A stretch of DNA of 64,000 nucleotides. It comes from Vreelandella massiliensis (lineage in GTDB: Bacteria; Pseudomonadota; Gammaproteobacteria; Pseudomonadales; Halomonadaceae). Shown here one piece after another: positions 41,481-50,956 of this stretch; position 1 is the stretch's first letter; the number at the start of each line of letters is the position of its first letter. The stretch spans positions 453,562 to 517,561 of the forward strand of contig NZ_LT699744.1 of assembly GCF_900155385.1 (NCBI RefSeq), read 5' to 3'. Under the pieces are notes generated by a model. That model searched no databases. It was not told the DNA's origin and saw nothing but the letters and a program-made list of their open reading frames with translations. Position numbers and translations under genes: made by a program.

Positions 41481-42449
41481 ATGTACATGGCCGAACCGGC
41501 ATTGGCGATCCGTGGGCTGACCAAGGTCTACGGCAACGGTTTTCACGCGCTCAAAGGTATCGATCTAGACGTCCAGCAGGGCGATTTTTTTGCCCTATTG
41601 GGCCCCAATGGTGCGGGAAAATCGACCACATTGGGCGTTGTTTGCTCTCTGGTGCAAAAGACTGACGGTAAAGTGACGATTTTCGGGATCGATATCGACA
41701 AAGACTTTGCCAAAGCTAAATATCAGCTCGGTGTGGTACCGCAAGAGTTTAACTTCAACCAGTTCGAGAAGGTGATCGACATCGTGCTGGCGCAGGCGGG
41801 CTACTACGGCATGACGCGCCGCGAGGCACTGCCCCGGGCGGAAAAGCTGCTGACCGACCTGGGCCTGTGGGATAAGCGCAACGGCAGCGCGCGGATGCTC
41901 TCCGGCGGGATGAAACGCCGCTTGATGATTGCGCGTGCGCTGATGCATCGCCCCAAGCTTTTGATTCTCGATGAGCCTACCGCTGGGGTGGATATCGAAC
42001 TGCGCCGTAGCATGTGGGAGTATATGCGCCGCATCAACCGCGACGAAGGCACGACCATTATTCTCACCACGCACTACTTGGAAGAGGCGGAGAGTCTGTG
42101 TCGCAATATCGCCATCATTAACCACGGCGACATCATCCGTAACACCAGCGTGCGTGATCTTTTAGCCGAGCTCGATACCGAAACTTTCTTGCTTGACCTG
42201 GCGCATCCGCTGGATGCCGCCCCCGAAGTGGACGGCTTTGAGATGCGCTTGACCGAGCCCTCGCAGCTTTCGATGGTGATTCACCGTGGCCAGCAGATGA
42301 ACGATGTGTTCGCGGCGTTGAGCGAGCAGGGCATCAAGGTGGTCTCGATGCGTAATCGCGCCAATCGGCTGGAGGAGATGTTTGTGTCGATGGTCGAGAG
42401 CGGACAAAGCCCCATCGATCAAACCCAGGCCAAGGAGGCACGCGCATGA
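41481..42449 (+). CDS. yadG: ABC-2 type transporter ATP-binding protein (YadG-like)
   Basis: 322-residue ABC ATPase: Walker A LLGPNGAGKSTTLG (about residues 37-50), signature LSGGMKRRLMIARAL, Walker B LLILDEPTAGVDI. The C-terminal ~90 residues are the extension found in YadG-type exporters. ATG at 41481 or 41487 are both possible (AGGAC upstream). The permease gene overlaps its stop by four bases. Substrate is unknown. Confidence 0.9.
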   Translation: MYMAEPALAIRGLTKVYGNGFHALKGIDLDVQQGDFFALLGPNGAGKSTTLGVVCSLVQKTDGKVTIFGIDIDKDFAKAKYQLGVVPQEFNFNQFEKVIDIVLAQAGYYGMTRREALPRAEKLLTDLGLWDKRNGSARMLSGGMKRRLMIARALMHRPKLLILDEPTAGVDIELRRSMWEYMRRINRDEGTTIILTTHYLEEAESLCRNIAIINHGDIIRNTSVRDLLAELDTETFLLDLAHPLDAAPEVDGFEMRLTEPSQLSMVIHRGQQMNDVFAALSEQGIKVVSMRNRANRLEEMFVSMVESGQSPIDQTQAKEARA

Positions 42450-43219
42450 ACGCCACACAAACGCTGATCGCACTGTGGACGGTGGTGCTCAAAGAGATTA
42501 AACGCTTTACCCGCATCTGGCCGCAAACGCTGTTACCGCCTTCCATCACCATGGCCATGTACTTCATCATCTTCGGTAACCTGATTGGCTCGCGCATCGG
42601 GGTGATGGATGGCTTCAGCTACATGGATTTTATCGTGCCTGGGCTGATCATGATGGCGGTGATCACCAACAGCTACTCCAACGTCGCGTCCTCCTTTTTT
42701 TCCAATAAGTTTCAGCGCTCGGTGGAGGAGATGATGGTCTCACCCATGCCGAATTGGGTCATTCTCACCGGTTTTGTGCTGGGTGGCATGGCGCGCGGCT
42801 TGGGGGTAGGGCTGATCGTCACGATTGTGTCGCTGTTTTTCACCCGCTTGAGCATGGAGCATCCGCTATTGACTGTCTTGGTGGTGGTACTGACCTCCGC
42901 CTTGTTCTCCATCGGCGGGTTTATCAATGCGCTATTAGCCAATAAGTTCGACGATATTTCGATTGTGCCGACGTTTATTTTGACGCCGCTCACCTACTTG
43001 GGTGGAGTGTTTTACTCTATCTCGATGCTGCCGGAGTTCTGGCAGAGCGTCTCGATGCTTAACCCGATTCTCTATATGGTCAATGTTTTCCGCTACGGCT
43101 TTTTGGGCGTTTCGGATATCCCCGTCGGTTGGGCATTGATGGCAATTTTCGGCTTCATCGTGGTGCTCTTTACCGTGGCGCTTAATATGCTGTCGCGTGG
43201 TAAAGGTATTCGTTCTTAA
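42446..43219 (+). CDS. yadH: ABC-2 type transporter permease (YadH-like)
   Basis: 257 residues with about six membrane segments and the ABC2_membrane signature PLTYLGGVFYSISMLPEFWQ. It overlaps yadG by four bases and would form the membrane half of the same exporter. Confidence 0.9.
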   Translation: MNATQTLIALWTVVLKEIKRFTRIWPQTLLPPSITMAMYFIIFGNLIGSRIGVMDGFSYMDFIVPGLIMMAVITNSYSNVASSFFSNKFQRSVEEMMVSPMPNWVILTGFVLGGMARGLGVGLIVTIVSLFFTRLSMEHPLLTVLVVVLTSALFSIGGFINALLANKFDDISIVPTFILTPLTYLGGVFYSISMLPEFWQSVSMLNPILYMVNVFRYGFLGVSDIPVGWALMAIFGFIVVLFTVALNMLSRGKGIRS

Positions 43220-43263
43220 AGGTACTTGTTCTTAAAAGTATTCGCTCTTAAAGGCATCGCGAC

Positions 43264-44100
43264 ATGACGCATCACCGCCCTGAAACGCTTAAAAACGCCC
43301 CGCTAGGGCGAGAATCGGCCTACCCAGAGCAGTATGATCCGGGGCTTTTATACCCTATCCCCCGGGCCGCCAACCGGGTACCGTTAGGCATCGACGATAC
43401 CTGCTTGCCCTTTGTCGGCTTTGACGAATGGCACGCGTTCGAAATGTCCTGGCTTAACGCCCGGGGTAAGCCGATAGTGGCCGTAGCGCGCTTCACGCTG
43501 CCGGCCGAGTCGCCTAATTTGATTGAATCAAAGTCGTGGAAGCTCTATCTCAATAGCTTCAATCAAACCCGCTTTGCCAGCCGTGATGACGTCGTGAAGC
43601 GGCTTACGCACGATCTGTCTCAAGCTGCAGGAGACGCGGTACAGGTAACGCTTCTGGAGGTGGATAGCGAGGAGCTAACGCCGCAGCGACTGCCCGGCAT
43701 GTGCCTAGATGAGCTCGACATCAGCGTGAATGACTATACGCCCAGCGCTGCGATGCTCGCAGTGGGGGAGGCGGTGGTAGAAGAAACGCTCTACTCGCAC
43801 CTGCTTAAATCCAACTGCCCGGTGACCGGGCAACCCGATTGGGGGAGCGTTTTAATACGTTATAAAGGTCCCAAGATCGAACACGAAGGGCTTTTACGCT
43901 ACCTCATTGGTTACCGGCAGCATCAAGACTTTCACGAGCACTGCGTTGAGCATATCTTCACCGACCTGATGCAGCAGGCGAAACCTGAGAAACTGTTGGT
44001 GCTGGCGCGCTATGTGCGCCGTGGCGGGCTGGATATCAGCCCCTGGCGGGCAACGCCTGGCTTAACGCCGCCGCACCCGCTGCGCCTGGCAAGGCAGTAA
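43264..44100 (+). CDS. queF: NADPH-dependent 7-cyano-7-deazaguanine reductase
   Basis: Reduces preQ0 to preQ1 in queuosine synthesis. 278 residues, the long (E. coli) type with tandem tunnelling folds. The catalytic Cys is in LLKSNCPVTGQPDWGS (about residue 182) with the Asp seven residues on, and the NADPH-binding EHEGLLRYLIGYR and catalytic EHCVEHIF regions follow. 44 bases after yadH. Confidence 0.95.
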   Translation: MTHHRPETLKNAPLGRESAYPEQYDPGLLYPIPRAANRVPLGIDDTCLPFVGFDEWHAFEMSWLNARGKPIVAVARFTLPAESPNLIESKSWKLYLNSFNQTRFASRDDVVKRLTHDLSQAAGDAVQVTLLEVDSEELTPQRLPGMCLDELDISVNDYTPSAAMLAVGEAVVEETLYSHLLKSNCPVTGQPDWGSVLIRYKGPKIEHEGLLRYLIGYRQHQDFHEHCVEHIFTDLMQQAKPEKLLVLARYVRRGGLDISPWRATPGLTPPHPLRLARQ

Positions 44101-44147
44101 GCCACTGCGCTACAGTACGCCTTTAACTTAATGGATTGGAGCCAATA

Positions 44148-44708
44148 ATGGACGCTCTCACGCTACTGCACCAACGCAGCTCCATGGGCAAACTGGTCGA
44201 CCCAGCCCCGTCGCCCAAGCAATTAGAAGCGATCTACCAAGCCGCGCTGCGTGCCCCGGATCACAAAGAGCTGCGCCCTTGGCGCTTTATCGAGTTCAGT
44301 GGGGAAGGGCGCGAACGTTTGGGCGAGCTGTTTGCCGAAGCCGAGTTCCAGGAAGACCCGCACGTTGGGGACGCCGCTCTTGATGCCGCGCGCAAGAAGC
44401 CGCTGCGGGCGCCAATGATTATCGCGGTGATCGCCAAGGTCACGCCGGATATTCCTAAAGTGCCCAAAATTGAGCAGGTGATTTCGGCTGGCTGCGCGGC
44501 TCACGGTATTCTGCTGGCCACCCATGCACTCGGTTTTGGCGCTATGTGGCGTAGCGGTAAATACGCCTTCGATCCGGTGGTCCGTAAAGGGCTGCGGTTG
44601 GAAGACGACGACGAAGTGGTCGCTTTTATTTACCTTGGCACCCTGGGCGGGCGCCACAAGCCGGTGCCCGAGCATAACGTCGGCGATTTTCTCGAACGCT
44701 GGGATTAA
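44148..44708 (+). CDS. nitroreductase family protein (YdjA-like)
   Basis: 186 residues starting MDALTLLHQRSSMGKLVDPA, with ALRAPDHKELRPWRFI and GFGAMWRSGKYAFDP, as in the small FMN-dependent E. coli YdjA. These reductases are compact and act on unknown nitro or quinone substrates. GGAG precedes the ATG; a TTG 12 bases upstream is less likely. The thioesterase gene begins six bases after its stop. Confidence 0.88.
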   Translation: MDALTLLHQRSSMGKLVDPAPSPKQLEAIYQAALRAPDHKELRPWRFIEFSGEGRERLGELFAEAEFQEDPHVGDAALDAARKKPLRAPMIIAVIAKVTPDIPKVPKIEQVISAGCAAHGILLATHALGFGAMWRSGKYAFDPVVRKGLRLEDDDEVVAFIYLGTLGGRHKPVPEHNVGDFLERWD

Positions 44709-44714
44709 CGCGCC

Positions 44715-45242
44715 ATGACAGTACAAACTCAGACACCAACACAACGGCAAGCCGGCGTTCCCCATCCACGCCTGCCTCTTCCAGAGGGGGCAGAAGATCT
44801 TGTCGCCTTCCAGCGCTGGTTAGGTGATGCCATCCCCATGGTGAGCGCACTGGGTATTCAGGCCATGAAGCAACAAGACGCTGCGCTTAGCTGGGAGCTT
44901 TCACTGACGCCGAACCTGAATGACAAGGGCACCGGCTTTGGCGGTGCGCTCACCGCGCAAACCACGCTGCAGGGCTGGTGCTGGGTGACACTTTGGCTGC
45001 GCGCCCAAGGAATCGCCCGCGATGTCGTGGTCGCTGAGGCCAGCCAGCGCTTTCTGGCACCGGTAACGCACGACTACCGCCTGATTTGCACCCCCAGCGA
45101 CCCGGAAGGCCCAACACAGCTTGCCGCTAAGCTAGCGGAACGAGGAAAAGGGCGTATCGCAGTGACGCAGCAGCTTTTCTGTGGCGACACCCTCTGCCTA
45201 GAAGCCAGCGGCGATTATGTCGTACTCCCAACGAAATCGTGA
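44715..45242 (+). CDS. YiiD C-terminal-type thioesterase
   Basis: 175 residues with a hot-dog fold pattern: NLNDKGTGFGGALTAQTTLQGWCW (split by the active-site helix) and ASQRFLAPVTHDYRLICT. This matches the thioesterase domain found at the C-terminus of E. coli YiiD, here alone. Substrate unknown. Likely co-transcribed with the nitroreductase gene. Confidence 0.8.
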   Translation: MTVQTQTPTQRQAGVPHPRLPLPEGAEDLVAFQRWLGDAIPMVSALGIQAMKQQDAALSWELSLTPNLNDKGTGFGGALTAQTTLQGWCWVTLWLRAQGIARDVVVAEASQRFLAPVTHDYRLICTPSDPEGPTQLAAKLAERGKGRIAVTQQLFCGDTLCLEASGDYVVLPTKS

Positions 45243-45327
45243 AAAGGCTTGCTATTTCACCACTTAGGCAATAGTATATGCGCCGTTCTTTCGTTAAAGG
45301 CAACGCCTTGCGAGAGCACAAAAAGAC

Positions 45328-45415
45328 GGAGGGGTGTCCGAGTGGTCGAAGGAGCACGCCTGGAAAGTGTGTAAGTCGAAAGGCTTCGAGGGTTCGAATC
45401 CCTCCCCCTCCGCCA
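45328..45415 (+). tRNA. tRNA-Ser(GGA)
   Basis: 88 bases including CCA. Acceptor GGAGGGG/CCCCTCC, anticodon GGA in CTGGAAAG, long variable arm and T-loop GGTTCGAATCC. Marks the left edge of the accessory region. Confidence 0.97.
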
Positions 45416-45425
45416 CCGAATTTTT

Positions 45426-45462
45426 AAGGGGAATCAAGCATCCAGCTTGATTCCCCTTTTTT
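45426..45462 (+). terminator. tRNA-Ser terminator
   Basis: A perfect 14-bp stem AAGGGGAATCAAGC/GCTTGATTCCCCTT with loop ATCCA, then more T. Confidence 0.92.
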
Positions 45463-45644
45463 CGTTTTGGTGCTTTGGGAGCATTTTTGGGAATGTGTAT
45501 AGGTCGTTTCACGACATTGAGATGAGTCCCCAGCTTTTCTCCAAGTAGATGGGTTAGCTCTGGCTTTAGCGAGCTGGCTGTTGATAGGAACCAAGGCGTG
45601 TATCATGCCTTTATATCAACGCCTTTTACCCTTGGAGATGCACC

Positions 45645-47621
45645 GTGAACACGGAAAGTCACTCTCAGCTTGCCGCTTTTATCTGGTCGGTGGCCGATCT
45701 ACTGCGCGGCGATTTCAAGCAGTCGCAGTATGGCCGCATCATCCTACCGTTTACGCTGCTGCGCCGCTTGGAGTGTGTGCTTGCGCCCACCAAGGCCGAG
45801 GTGCTGCAGGCCGCCGAACAGCACCAGAACAAGCCCGAAGCGGTGCGTGAAAAGCTGTTGCTACGCGCCGCCGATCAGCCGTTTTTCAACGCCTCACCGC
45901 TCACTTTGGGTAGCCTGTCCGACACCCAAACTAGCGACGACTTGATGAGCTACGTTCAGTCGTTCAGCCAGAGCGCGCGAGAGATTTTCGAGCACTTCGA
46001 GTTTGAGAGCTTCGTGCAGCAGCTCAACGCCAATAACCTGCTCTATAAGGTGGTGCAGCAGTTCGCGGCGATTGACCTAAGCCCCGCGCGGGTGAGCAAC
46101 CACGGCATGGGCGGTATTTTTGAAGAGCTGATTCGCAAGTTTGCCGAAAGCTCCAACGAAACCGCCGGGGAGCACTTCACGCCCCGCGATATCGTCCACC
46201 TGACGACCTCGCTGGTGCTTACCGGCCAGGAAGAAAAGCTCAAGCCCAACAGCATCGTCACCGTCTATGACCCAACAGCGGGCACCGGCGGGTTTCTTTC
46301 CGAGAGCGATGAGTACATTCAGCAAGTCAGCCAAAATGTGACCGTCTCGCTGCACGGGCAGGAGCTCAACCCCGAGTCCTATGCCATTTGTAAGGGCGAT
46401 ATGCTGGTCAAGGGGCAGGAGGTCGAGCAAATCAAGCTCGGGAACACGCTCTCCGATGATCAGCTCGCGGGCGAGCGCTTTGATTACATGCTCTCCAATC
46501 CGCCGTTTGGCGTCGAGTGGAAGAAGGTGCAGAAGCAAGTCACCGATGAGCATAAGCATCGCGGCTACGATGGCCGCTTTGGCCCTGGCCTGCCGCGCGT
46601 CTCCGATGGCTCGCTGCTGTTTTTGATGCACCTTGTCGCCAAGATGCGCACTCGCCAGGACGGGGGGTCGCGCATTGGCATCATCCTTAACGGCTCGCCG
46701 CTGTTTACCGGCGGCGCGGGCAGCGGGGAGTCCGAGATTCGCCGCTACCTGCTGCAGCATGACCTGGTGGAAGCCATCGTCGGTTTGCCCACCGATATGT
46801 TCTACAACACCGGCATCGCGACCTATGTGTGGGTGCTCTCCAATGACAAGCCCGCCGAGCGAAAAGGTAAGGTGCAGCTGATCAATGCCACCGACCGGGC
46901 CAGCAAAATGCGCAAGTCGCTTGGTAGCAAGCGCCAGTTCGTGGCTGACCGCGATATTGACGATATCGTGCGGCTCTACGGCGCTTTTGAAGAGAGCAAC
47001 GAGAGCAAGATCTTCCCGGTGGAAGCCTTTGGCTATCGGCGGATTACCGTCGAACGGCCGCTGCGGCTCAACTTTGACGCCAGCGCCGAACGCCTGACTC
47101 GGCTGGATGACGAGAAGCCTATTCAGAAGCTGGACGACGCCGAACAAGCCGCGCTCAAAGCCGCCTGCGAGTCATTAGGGGAACAGCGCTATACCAACCG
47201 CGACGCCTTCACCAAGGCGCTGAAAAACGCCCTCAAGGCCGAGGGGCTGAAGGTGGGCGCGCCGGTGCAGAAGGCCATTCTCAATGCGCTATCCGAGCGC
47301 GACCCCGACGCGGATGTTTGCCTCGACAAGCAAGGCAACCCGGAACCCGATAGCGGTCTACGCGATAATGAGAACGTGCCCTATGGCGAGTCGGTTTACG
47401 CCTACTTCGATCGGGAAGTGAAACCCCATGTGCCCGATGCCTGGATTGACGAAAACAAGCGCGACCCGCTGGACGGCCGCATCGGCATTGTCGGCTTCGA
47501 GATACCGTTTAACCGCCACTTCTACCAGTTCACGCCCCCGCGCCCGCTGGAGGAGATCGACGCCGACCTCAAAGCCTGCACCGACAAGATCAAGCAGATG
47601 ATCGAGGAGCTGTCGGCATGA
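45645..47621 (+). CDS. hsdM: type I restriction-modification system, methyltransferase subunit HsdM
   Basis: 658 residues. HsdM_N helical domain at about 1-140, N6-adenine methyltransferase with SAM motif [17 protein letters not shown] (about residues 207-223) and catalytic [10 protein letters not shown] (about 284-293). GTG start at 45645 with GGAG upstream. The hsdS ATG overlaps its stop. It methylates the same site that HsdR restricts. The C-terminal ~150 residues form the HsdS-contacting extension. Confidence 0.96.
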   Translation: MNTESHSQLAAFIWSVADLLRGDFKQSQYGRIILPFTLLRRLECVLAPTKAEVLQAAEQHQNKPEAVREKLLLRAADQPFFNASPLTLGSLSDTQTSDDLMSYVQSFSQSAREIFEHFEFESFVQQLNANNLLYKVVQQFAAIDLSPARVSNHGMGGIFEELIRKFAESSNETAGEHFTPRDIVHLTTSLVLTGQEEKLKPNSIVTVYDPTAGTGGFLSESDEYIQQVSQNVTVSLHGQELNPESYAICKGDMLVKGQEVEQIKLGNTLSDDQLAGERFDYMLSNPPFGVEWKKVQKQVTDEHKHRGYDGRFGPGLPRVSDGSLLFLMHLVAKMRTRQDGGSRIGIILNGSPLFTGGAGSGESEIRRYLLQHDLVEAIVGLPTDMFYNTGIATYVWVLSNDKPAERKGKVQLINATDRASKMRKSLGSKRQFVADRDIDDIVRLYGAFEESNESKIFPVEAFGYRRITVERPLRLNFDASAERLTRLDDEKPIQKLDDAEQAALKAACESLGEQRYTNRDAFTKALKNALKAEGLKVGAPVQKAILNALSERDPDADVCLDKQGNPEPDSGLRDNENVPYGESVYAYFDREVKPHVPDAWIDENKRDPLDGRIGIVGFEIPFNRHFYQFTPPRPLEEIDADLKACTDKIKQMIEELSA

Positions 47622-48967
47622 GCTATCCCGCCTATCCCGAATACAAGGACTCCGGCGTTGAGTGGCTGGGGAAAGTGCCGGCGCATTGGGAGGTATCTCG
47701 TCTGAAGTTTTTCGGGGAGTTGATAACAGGCATTACTCCTCCTAGTGAAGATTTCAGTAATTACTCTGAGGCTGGGTGGCCTTGGGTCAGGCCCGATGAT
47801 TTAGATGATCAAGGCGCGCCCGTTCGGGCATCAAAGTTTCTGACTGATCAAGGGTGGTCGTATTGTCGCCCAGTAGATCCCATGTCCACCTTGGTGTGCT
47901 GTATTGGTAGTATCGGGAAGCTTGGTTATACCACGGAAGTGACGTGCACTAATCAGCAGATTACTTCTATTCAGCCTTATTATGATGCTCGCTATCTTTT
48001 TTATCTGACTTGTGCATCAAAGCCAGAACTTGATCTACGTGCCACTGGTAATGTTCTAAGGATTTTGAATGCTGAGCGGCTAGGGAATGTGCCAGCCGTA
48101 ATGCCTCCTGTTGATGAGCAAGCCACCATCGCCGCCTTCCTCGACCACGAGACCGCCCGTATCGATGCCCTAGTGGAGGAGCAGCAGCGCCTGATCGAGT
48201 TGCTCAAGGAGAAGCGCCAGGCGGTGATCTCCCATGCCGTGACCAAAGGGCTCGACCCCGATGTGCCGATGAAAGACTCCGGGGTGGAGTGGTTGGGGGA
48301 AGTGCCGGCGCATTGGCTAAGGAAGCGGCTTAAAAATGTGTCGCCATTTATTACCGTTGGTATTGTCGTTAACCCTAGTAGCTACCTCGCTGAAGAAGGG
48401 CTTCCTTTCATTTACGGCGGAGAGGTCAGAGAGGGGTATATTGAAGTTGATAAGGCCAGAAAGATCTCCTTAGAAGATAGCCGCCGCAACAGAAAAACCA
48501 TGCTGGAAACTGGTGATGTTGTGACGATGCGTGTGGGGTATCCAGGCGTCACAGCTGTGGTTCCACCAGAGTGTGAAGGTGGAAATTGTGCCTCCGTTAT
48601 GCTTATCAAGAAAGGTAGCTACGACTCTAGGTGGCTTTGTGCTGCAATGAACAGCCGCCTCATTCGTCATCAAGTAGAAGTAGTTCAGTACGGGGCAGCG
48701 CAGAAGCAGTTTAATATTGCCGATGCGGTAGAGTTCTGGTTATTTGAACCGCCGATTGATGAGCAGACCAGAATTGCTGACTACATCGATCGCGAGTCGT
48801 CTAGTTTTGATCAACTGGTTGTTGCGGCGAAGCGAAATATGCAGTTACTCCAAGAACGCCGCTCTGCCCTTATCTCCGCCGCCGTGACCGGCAAGATCGA
48901 TGTACGTGGCTGGCATTCGCCAGAAATTTCGAATACTCACGAGGCGAGCCAACAGGAGGCGGTATGA
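47618..48967 (+). CDS. hsdS: type I restriction-modification system, specificity subunit HsdS
   Basis: 449 residues with two target-recognition domains, each opened by the near-identical phrase KDSGVEWLG(K/E)VPAHW (about residues 9 and 214) and closed by a conserved helix ([20 protein letters not shown] and the final [19 protein letters not shown]). The TRDs are the DNA-recognition modules; their base composition is lower in GC than the conserved helices, the usual sign of exchange between systems. Overlaps hsdM and the next gene by four bases each. Confidence 0.95.
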   Translation: MSYPAYPEYKDSGVEWLGKVPAHWEVSRLKFFGELITGITPPSEDFSNYSEAGWPWVRPDDLDDQGAPVRASKFLTDQGWSYCRPVDPMSTLVCCIGSIGKLGYTTEVTCTNQQITSIQPYYDARYLFYLTCASKPELDLRATGNVLRILNAERLGNVPAVMPPVDEQATIAAFLDHETARIDALVEEQQRLIELLKEKRQAVISHAVTKGLDPDVPMKDSGVEWLGEVPAHWLRKRLKNVSPFITVGIVVNPSSYLAEEGLPFIYGGEVREGYIEVDKARKISLEDSRRNRKTMLETGDVVTMRVGYPGVTAVVPPECEGGNCASVMLIKKGSYDSRWLCAAMNSRLIRHQVEVVQYGAAQKQFNIADAVEFWLFEPPIDEQTRIADYIDRESSSFDQLVVAAKRNMQLLQERRSALISAAVTGKIDVRGWHSPEISNTHEASQQEAV

Positions 48968-49887
48968 TGCAGGGACGAAGTATTCGGCTTTTTCTGGTGG
49001 ATGGCACGCCCAATGGGCTTCTCACCGCCGAGATCATGAACTGGACAGGCCACGTACTCACTGGCCCGCGCACCAAGCTGACAGAGCTGGTGCAGCGCCC
49101 CGAGTGCGGCCGCACCGGAATTTATTTCCTGGTTGGTCCCGACCTTGAAGGTAGCCCACGACCACAGGTGTATATCGGCGAAAGCGATGATGTGGGTACT
49201 CGCCTCAAACAGCACAATCGCCCGGAAGACAAAGGCGGTAAGGATTTCTGGGAAAAGGTCTGCCTGGTGACTAGCAAGGACCAAAACCTCACCAAAGCCC
49301 ACGTTAAATACCTGGAAAGCTTGTTGATTCAGTCTGCTAGAGAGCTCGGGCACTGTAAGTTAATCAATGGCACCGCACACGATTACATCAACCTGCCAGA
49401 GTCCGACCGCGCTGATATGGCGTTCTTTCTGGATCAGATACGCACCGTGCTGCCGGTGCTGGGCTTGGACTTCCTTCGTCAACGTCAAAGCCCGCTGACG
49501 CAAAGCAAGGAACAGCCTGCGCAACAAGCGCCCACCACCACTTTTGAGTTGAACATACCCAAGTACAAAATCGCTGCATGGGCACAAGAAGTTGACGGTG
49601 AATTTATCGTGCTAACAGGCAGCAAAGCCCGCGAGCGCTGGGCTAGCAACACTGACTACGCCAGTTATAAGCCCCTTTACCAACAACTGACAGAAGAGGG
49701 CGTGCTGGTAGCAGATGAAGCGGGAGGTGTGAGCTTTACTCGTGATCATGCTTTTTCAAGCCCCAGTGCCGCTGCTGCGGTGGTGTCTGGTCGTCCAGCG
49801 AATGGTCGCACCGCTTGGGTAGAGAAAATCAGCCGAAAGACTTACGGTGAATGGCAAGATCAGCAAGTTAATGCCGCCCTAAGTTAA
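48964..49887 (+). CDS. GIY-YIG nuclease-family protein with DUF4357 domain
   Basis: 307 residues. GIYFLVGPDLEGSPRPQVYI (about residues 51-70) gives the GIY...YI motif, continued by GESDDVGTRLKQH with the conserved Arg, so the nuclease fold is recognisable; a Glu/Asn-bearing helix follows. The C-terminal third (ALTGSKARERW and SPSAAAAVVSGRPANGRTAW) matches DUF4357. Proteins of this build sit next to type I restriction genes in many bacteria. It overlaps hsdS by four bases, so it is translated within the operon. Role in restriction is inferred. Confidence 0.85.
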   Translation: MMQGRSIRLFLVDGTPNGLLTAEIMNWTGHVLTGPRTKLTELVQRPECGRTGIYFLVGPDLEGSPRPQVYIGESDDVGTRLKQHNRPEDKGGKDFWEKVCLVTSKDQNLTKAHVKYLESLLIQSARELGHCKLINGTAHDYINLPESDRADMAFFLDQIRTVLPVLGLDFLRQRQSPLTQSKEQPAQQAPTTTFELNIPKYKIAAWAQEVDGEFIVLTGSKARERWASNTDYASYKPLYQQLTEEGVLVADEAGGVSFTRDHAFSSPSAAAAVVSGRPANGRTAWVEKISRKTYGEWQDQQVNAALS

Positions 49888-49912
49888 GGGTCGCGAGTAA
49901 AAAGGACAGCAA

Positions 49913-50947
49913 ATGCTCTATCGCATTCAAAACGATGACGAGACCGGATATCTCGAACGTCATAATGCTACGACGCTTCAATCGTTATCTTCCCATTACA
50001 AAGAAGCTGACTTGCAGCGGTGGATTTTCCACCATTTAGATTCGGTTTTGCGTACAGATGAGTTGCTCCCTATTCAGCAAGCCACTAGAGGTGAAGAAGC
50101 TGATATTACTGCCGTAGATGCTAGCGGGCGGCTTTTTATTTTTGAGTTAAAGCGCTGGGAGGCACACTCTGAAAACCTTTTACAGGTCATGCGCTATGCT
50201 CAAATTTCCAGCCAGTGGGGATACGAGCATCTCAACAGGCTATATCAAAAGCTGAATAAGTCAGAAGGGCAGCTAAGCGAAGTTCATCAAGAGGTCTTCG
50301 GGCTTTCAAACCCGCTAGAAAGGGCTGCCTGGAACCATGATCAAGTGTTAGTCGTCATCACCAATGGACTCGATTACGCGACGCGAAAAGCGATCAAATA
50401 TTGGAATAGCAAAGGGATTAACATTCGTGCCTGGATATATCGGGTTTACGAGATTAACGGGCAGCCTTTCTTGGATATCAATGCATTTGGGCAAGAGGAC
50501 GATCCCCACGAGGATCGCCCAATGCGTTATCACCTGGTCAATACCAATCACAGTAATGATCCCATTTCGCATCATTACATGCTGGATGAGGGGCGCGCTG
50601 CTGCCTTTTACACACCCTGGAAAAACAAGATAGATAATATCGAGAAAGGGGATTGGGTATTTCTCTACTATAGTGGGCACGGGGTGGTGGCTTACGGAAA
50701 ATGCCAATCAGAAACGCCTTCTTTAAAGGCACCACCACACGCACCTGAGGATCATCATCAAGAGCATTTCGTGACGTTATCGCCATTCTATCGGCTTGAG
50801 CGCAGCGTTAGTCCTTCAGAGTTGCGGGATGCGGCGGGTTATCATGTGCCATTAGTCAGCACTTACACCCAGTTACGCACGACGGGCGGCGATTCATTGA
50901 AAAGCCATTGTGACCGTTATAGGCAAGCAGACTCTCAAAGCATGTAA
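49913..50947 (+). CDS. PD-(D/E)XK nuclease-like protein with EVE-like C-terminal domain
   Basis: 344 residues. N-terminal ~100 residues show the restriction-endonuclease-like core: EEADITAVDASGRLFIFELK gives Asp64, Glu78 and Lys80. The C-terminal half contains IEKGDWVFLYYSGHGVVAYG, which resembles an EVE/PUA-like domain, a fold that in defence proteins recognises modified DNA bases. Lower GC than the hsd genes. It is flanked by the GIY-YIG gene (25 bases) and hsdR (9 bases). I do not know a named family; the domain reading is moderate and the defence role is inference. Confidence 0.65.
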   Translation: MLYRIQNDDETGYLERHNATTLQSLSSHYKEADLQRWIFHHLDSVLRTDELLPIQQATRGEEADITAVDASGRLFIFELKRWEAHSENLLQVMRYAQISSQWGYEHLNRLYQKLNKSEGQLSEVHQEVFGLSNPLERAAWNHDQVLVVITNGLDYATRKAIKYWNSKGINIRAWIYRVYEINGQPFLDINAFGQEDDPHEDRPMRYHLVNTNHSNDPISHHYMLDEGRAAAFYTPWKNKIDNIEKGDWVFLYYSGHGVVAYGKCQSETPSLKAPPHAPEDHHQEHFVTLSPFYRLERSVSPSELRDAAGYHVPLVSTYTQLRTTGGDSLKSHCDRYRQADSQSM

Positions 50948-50956
50948 GGATTTTAT

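Noticed and set aside
45390..45415. tRNA-Ser 3' end as an attL/attR pair
   Set aside because: I looked for a second copy up to 60.2 kb and saw none, and no functional integrase is present.
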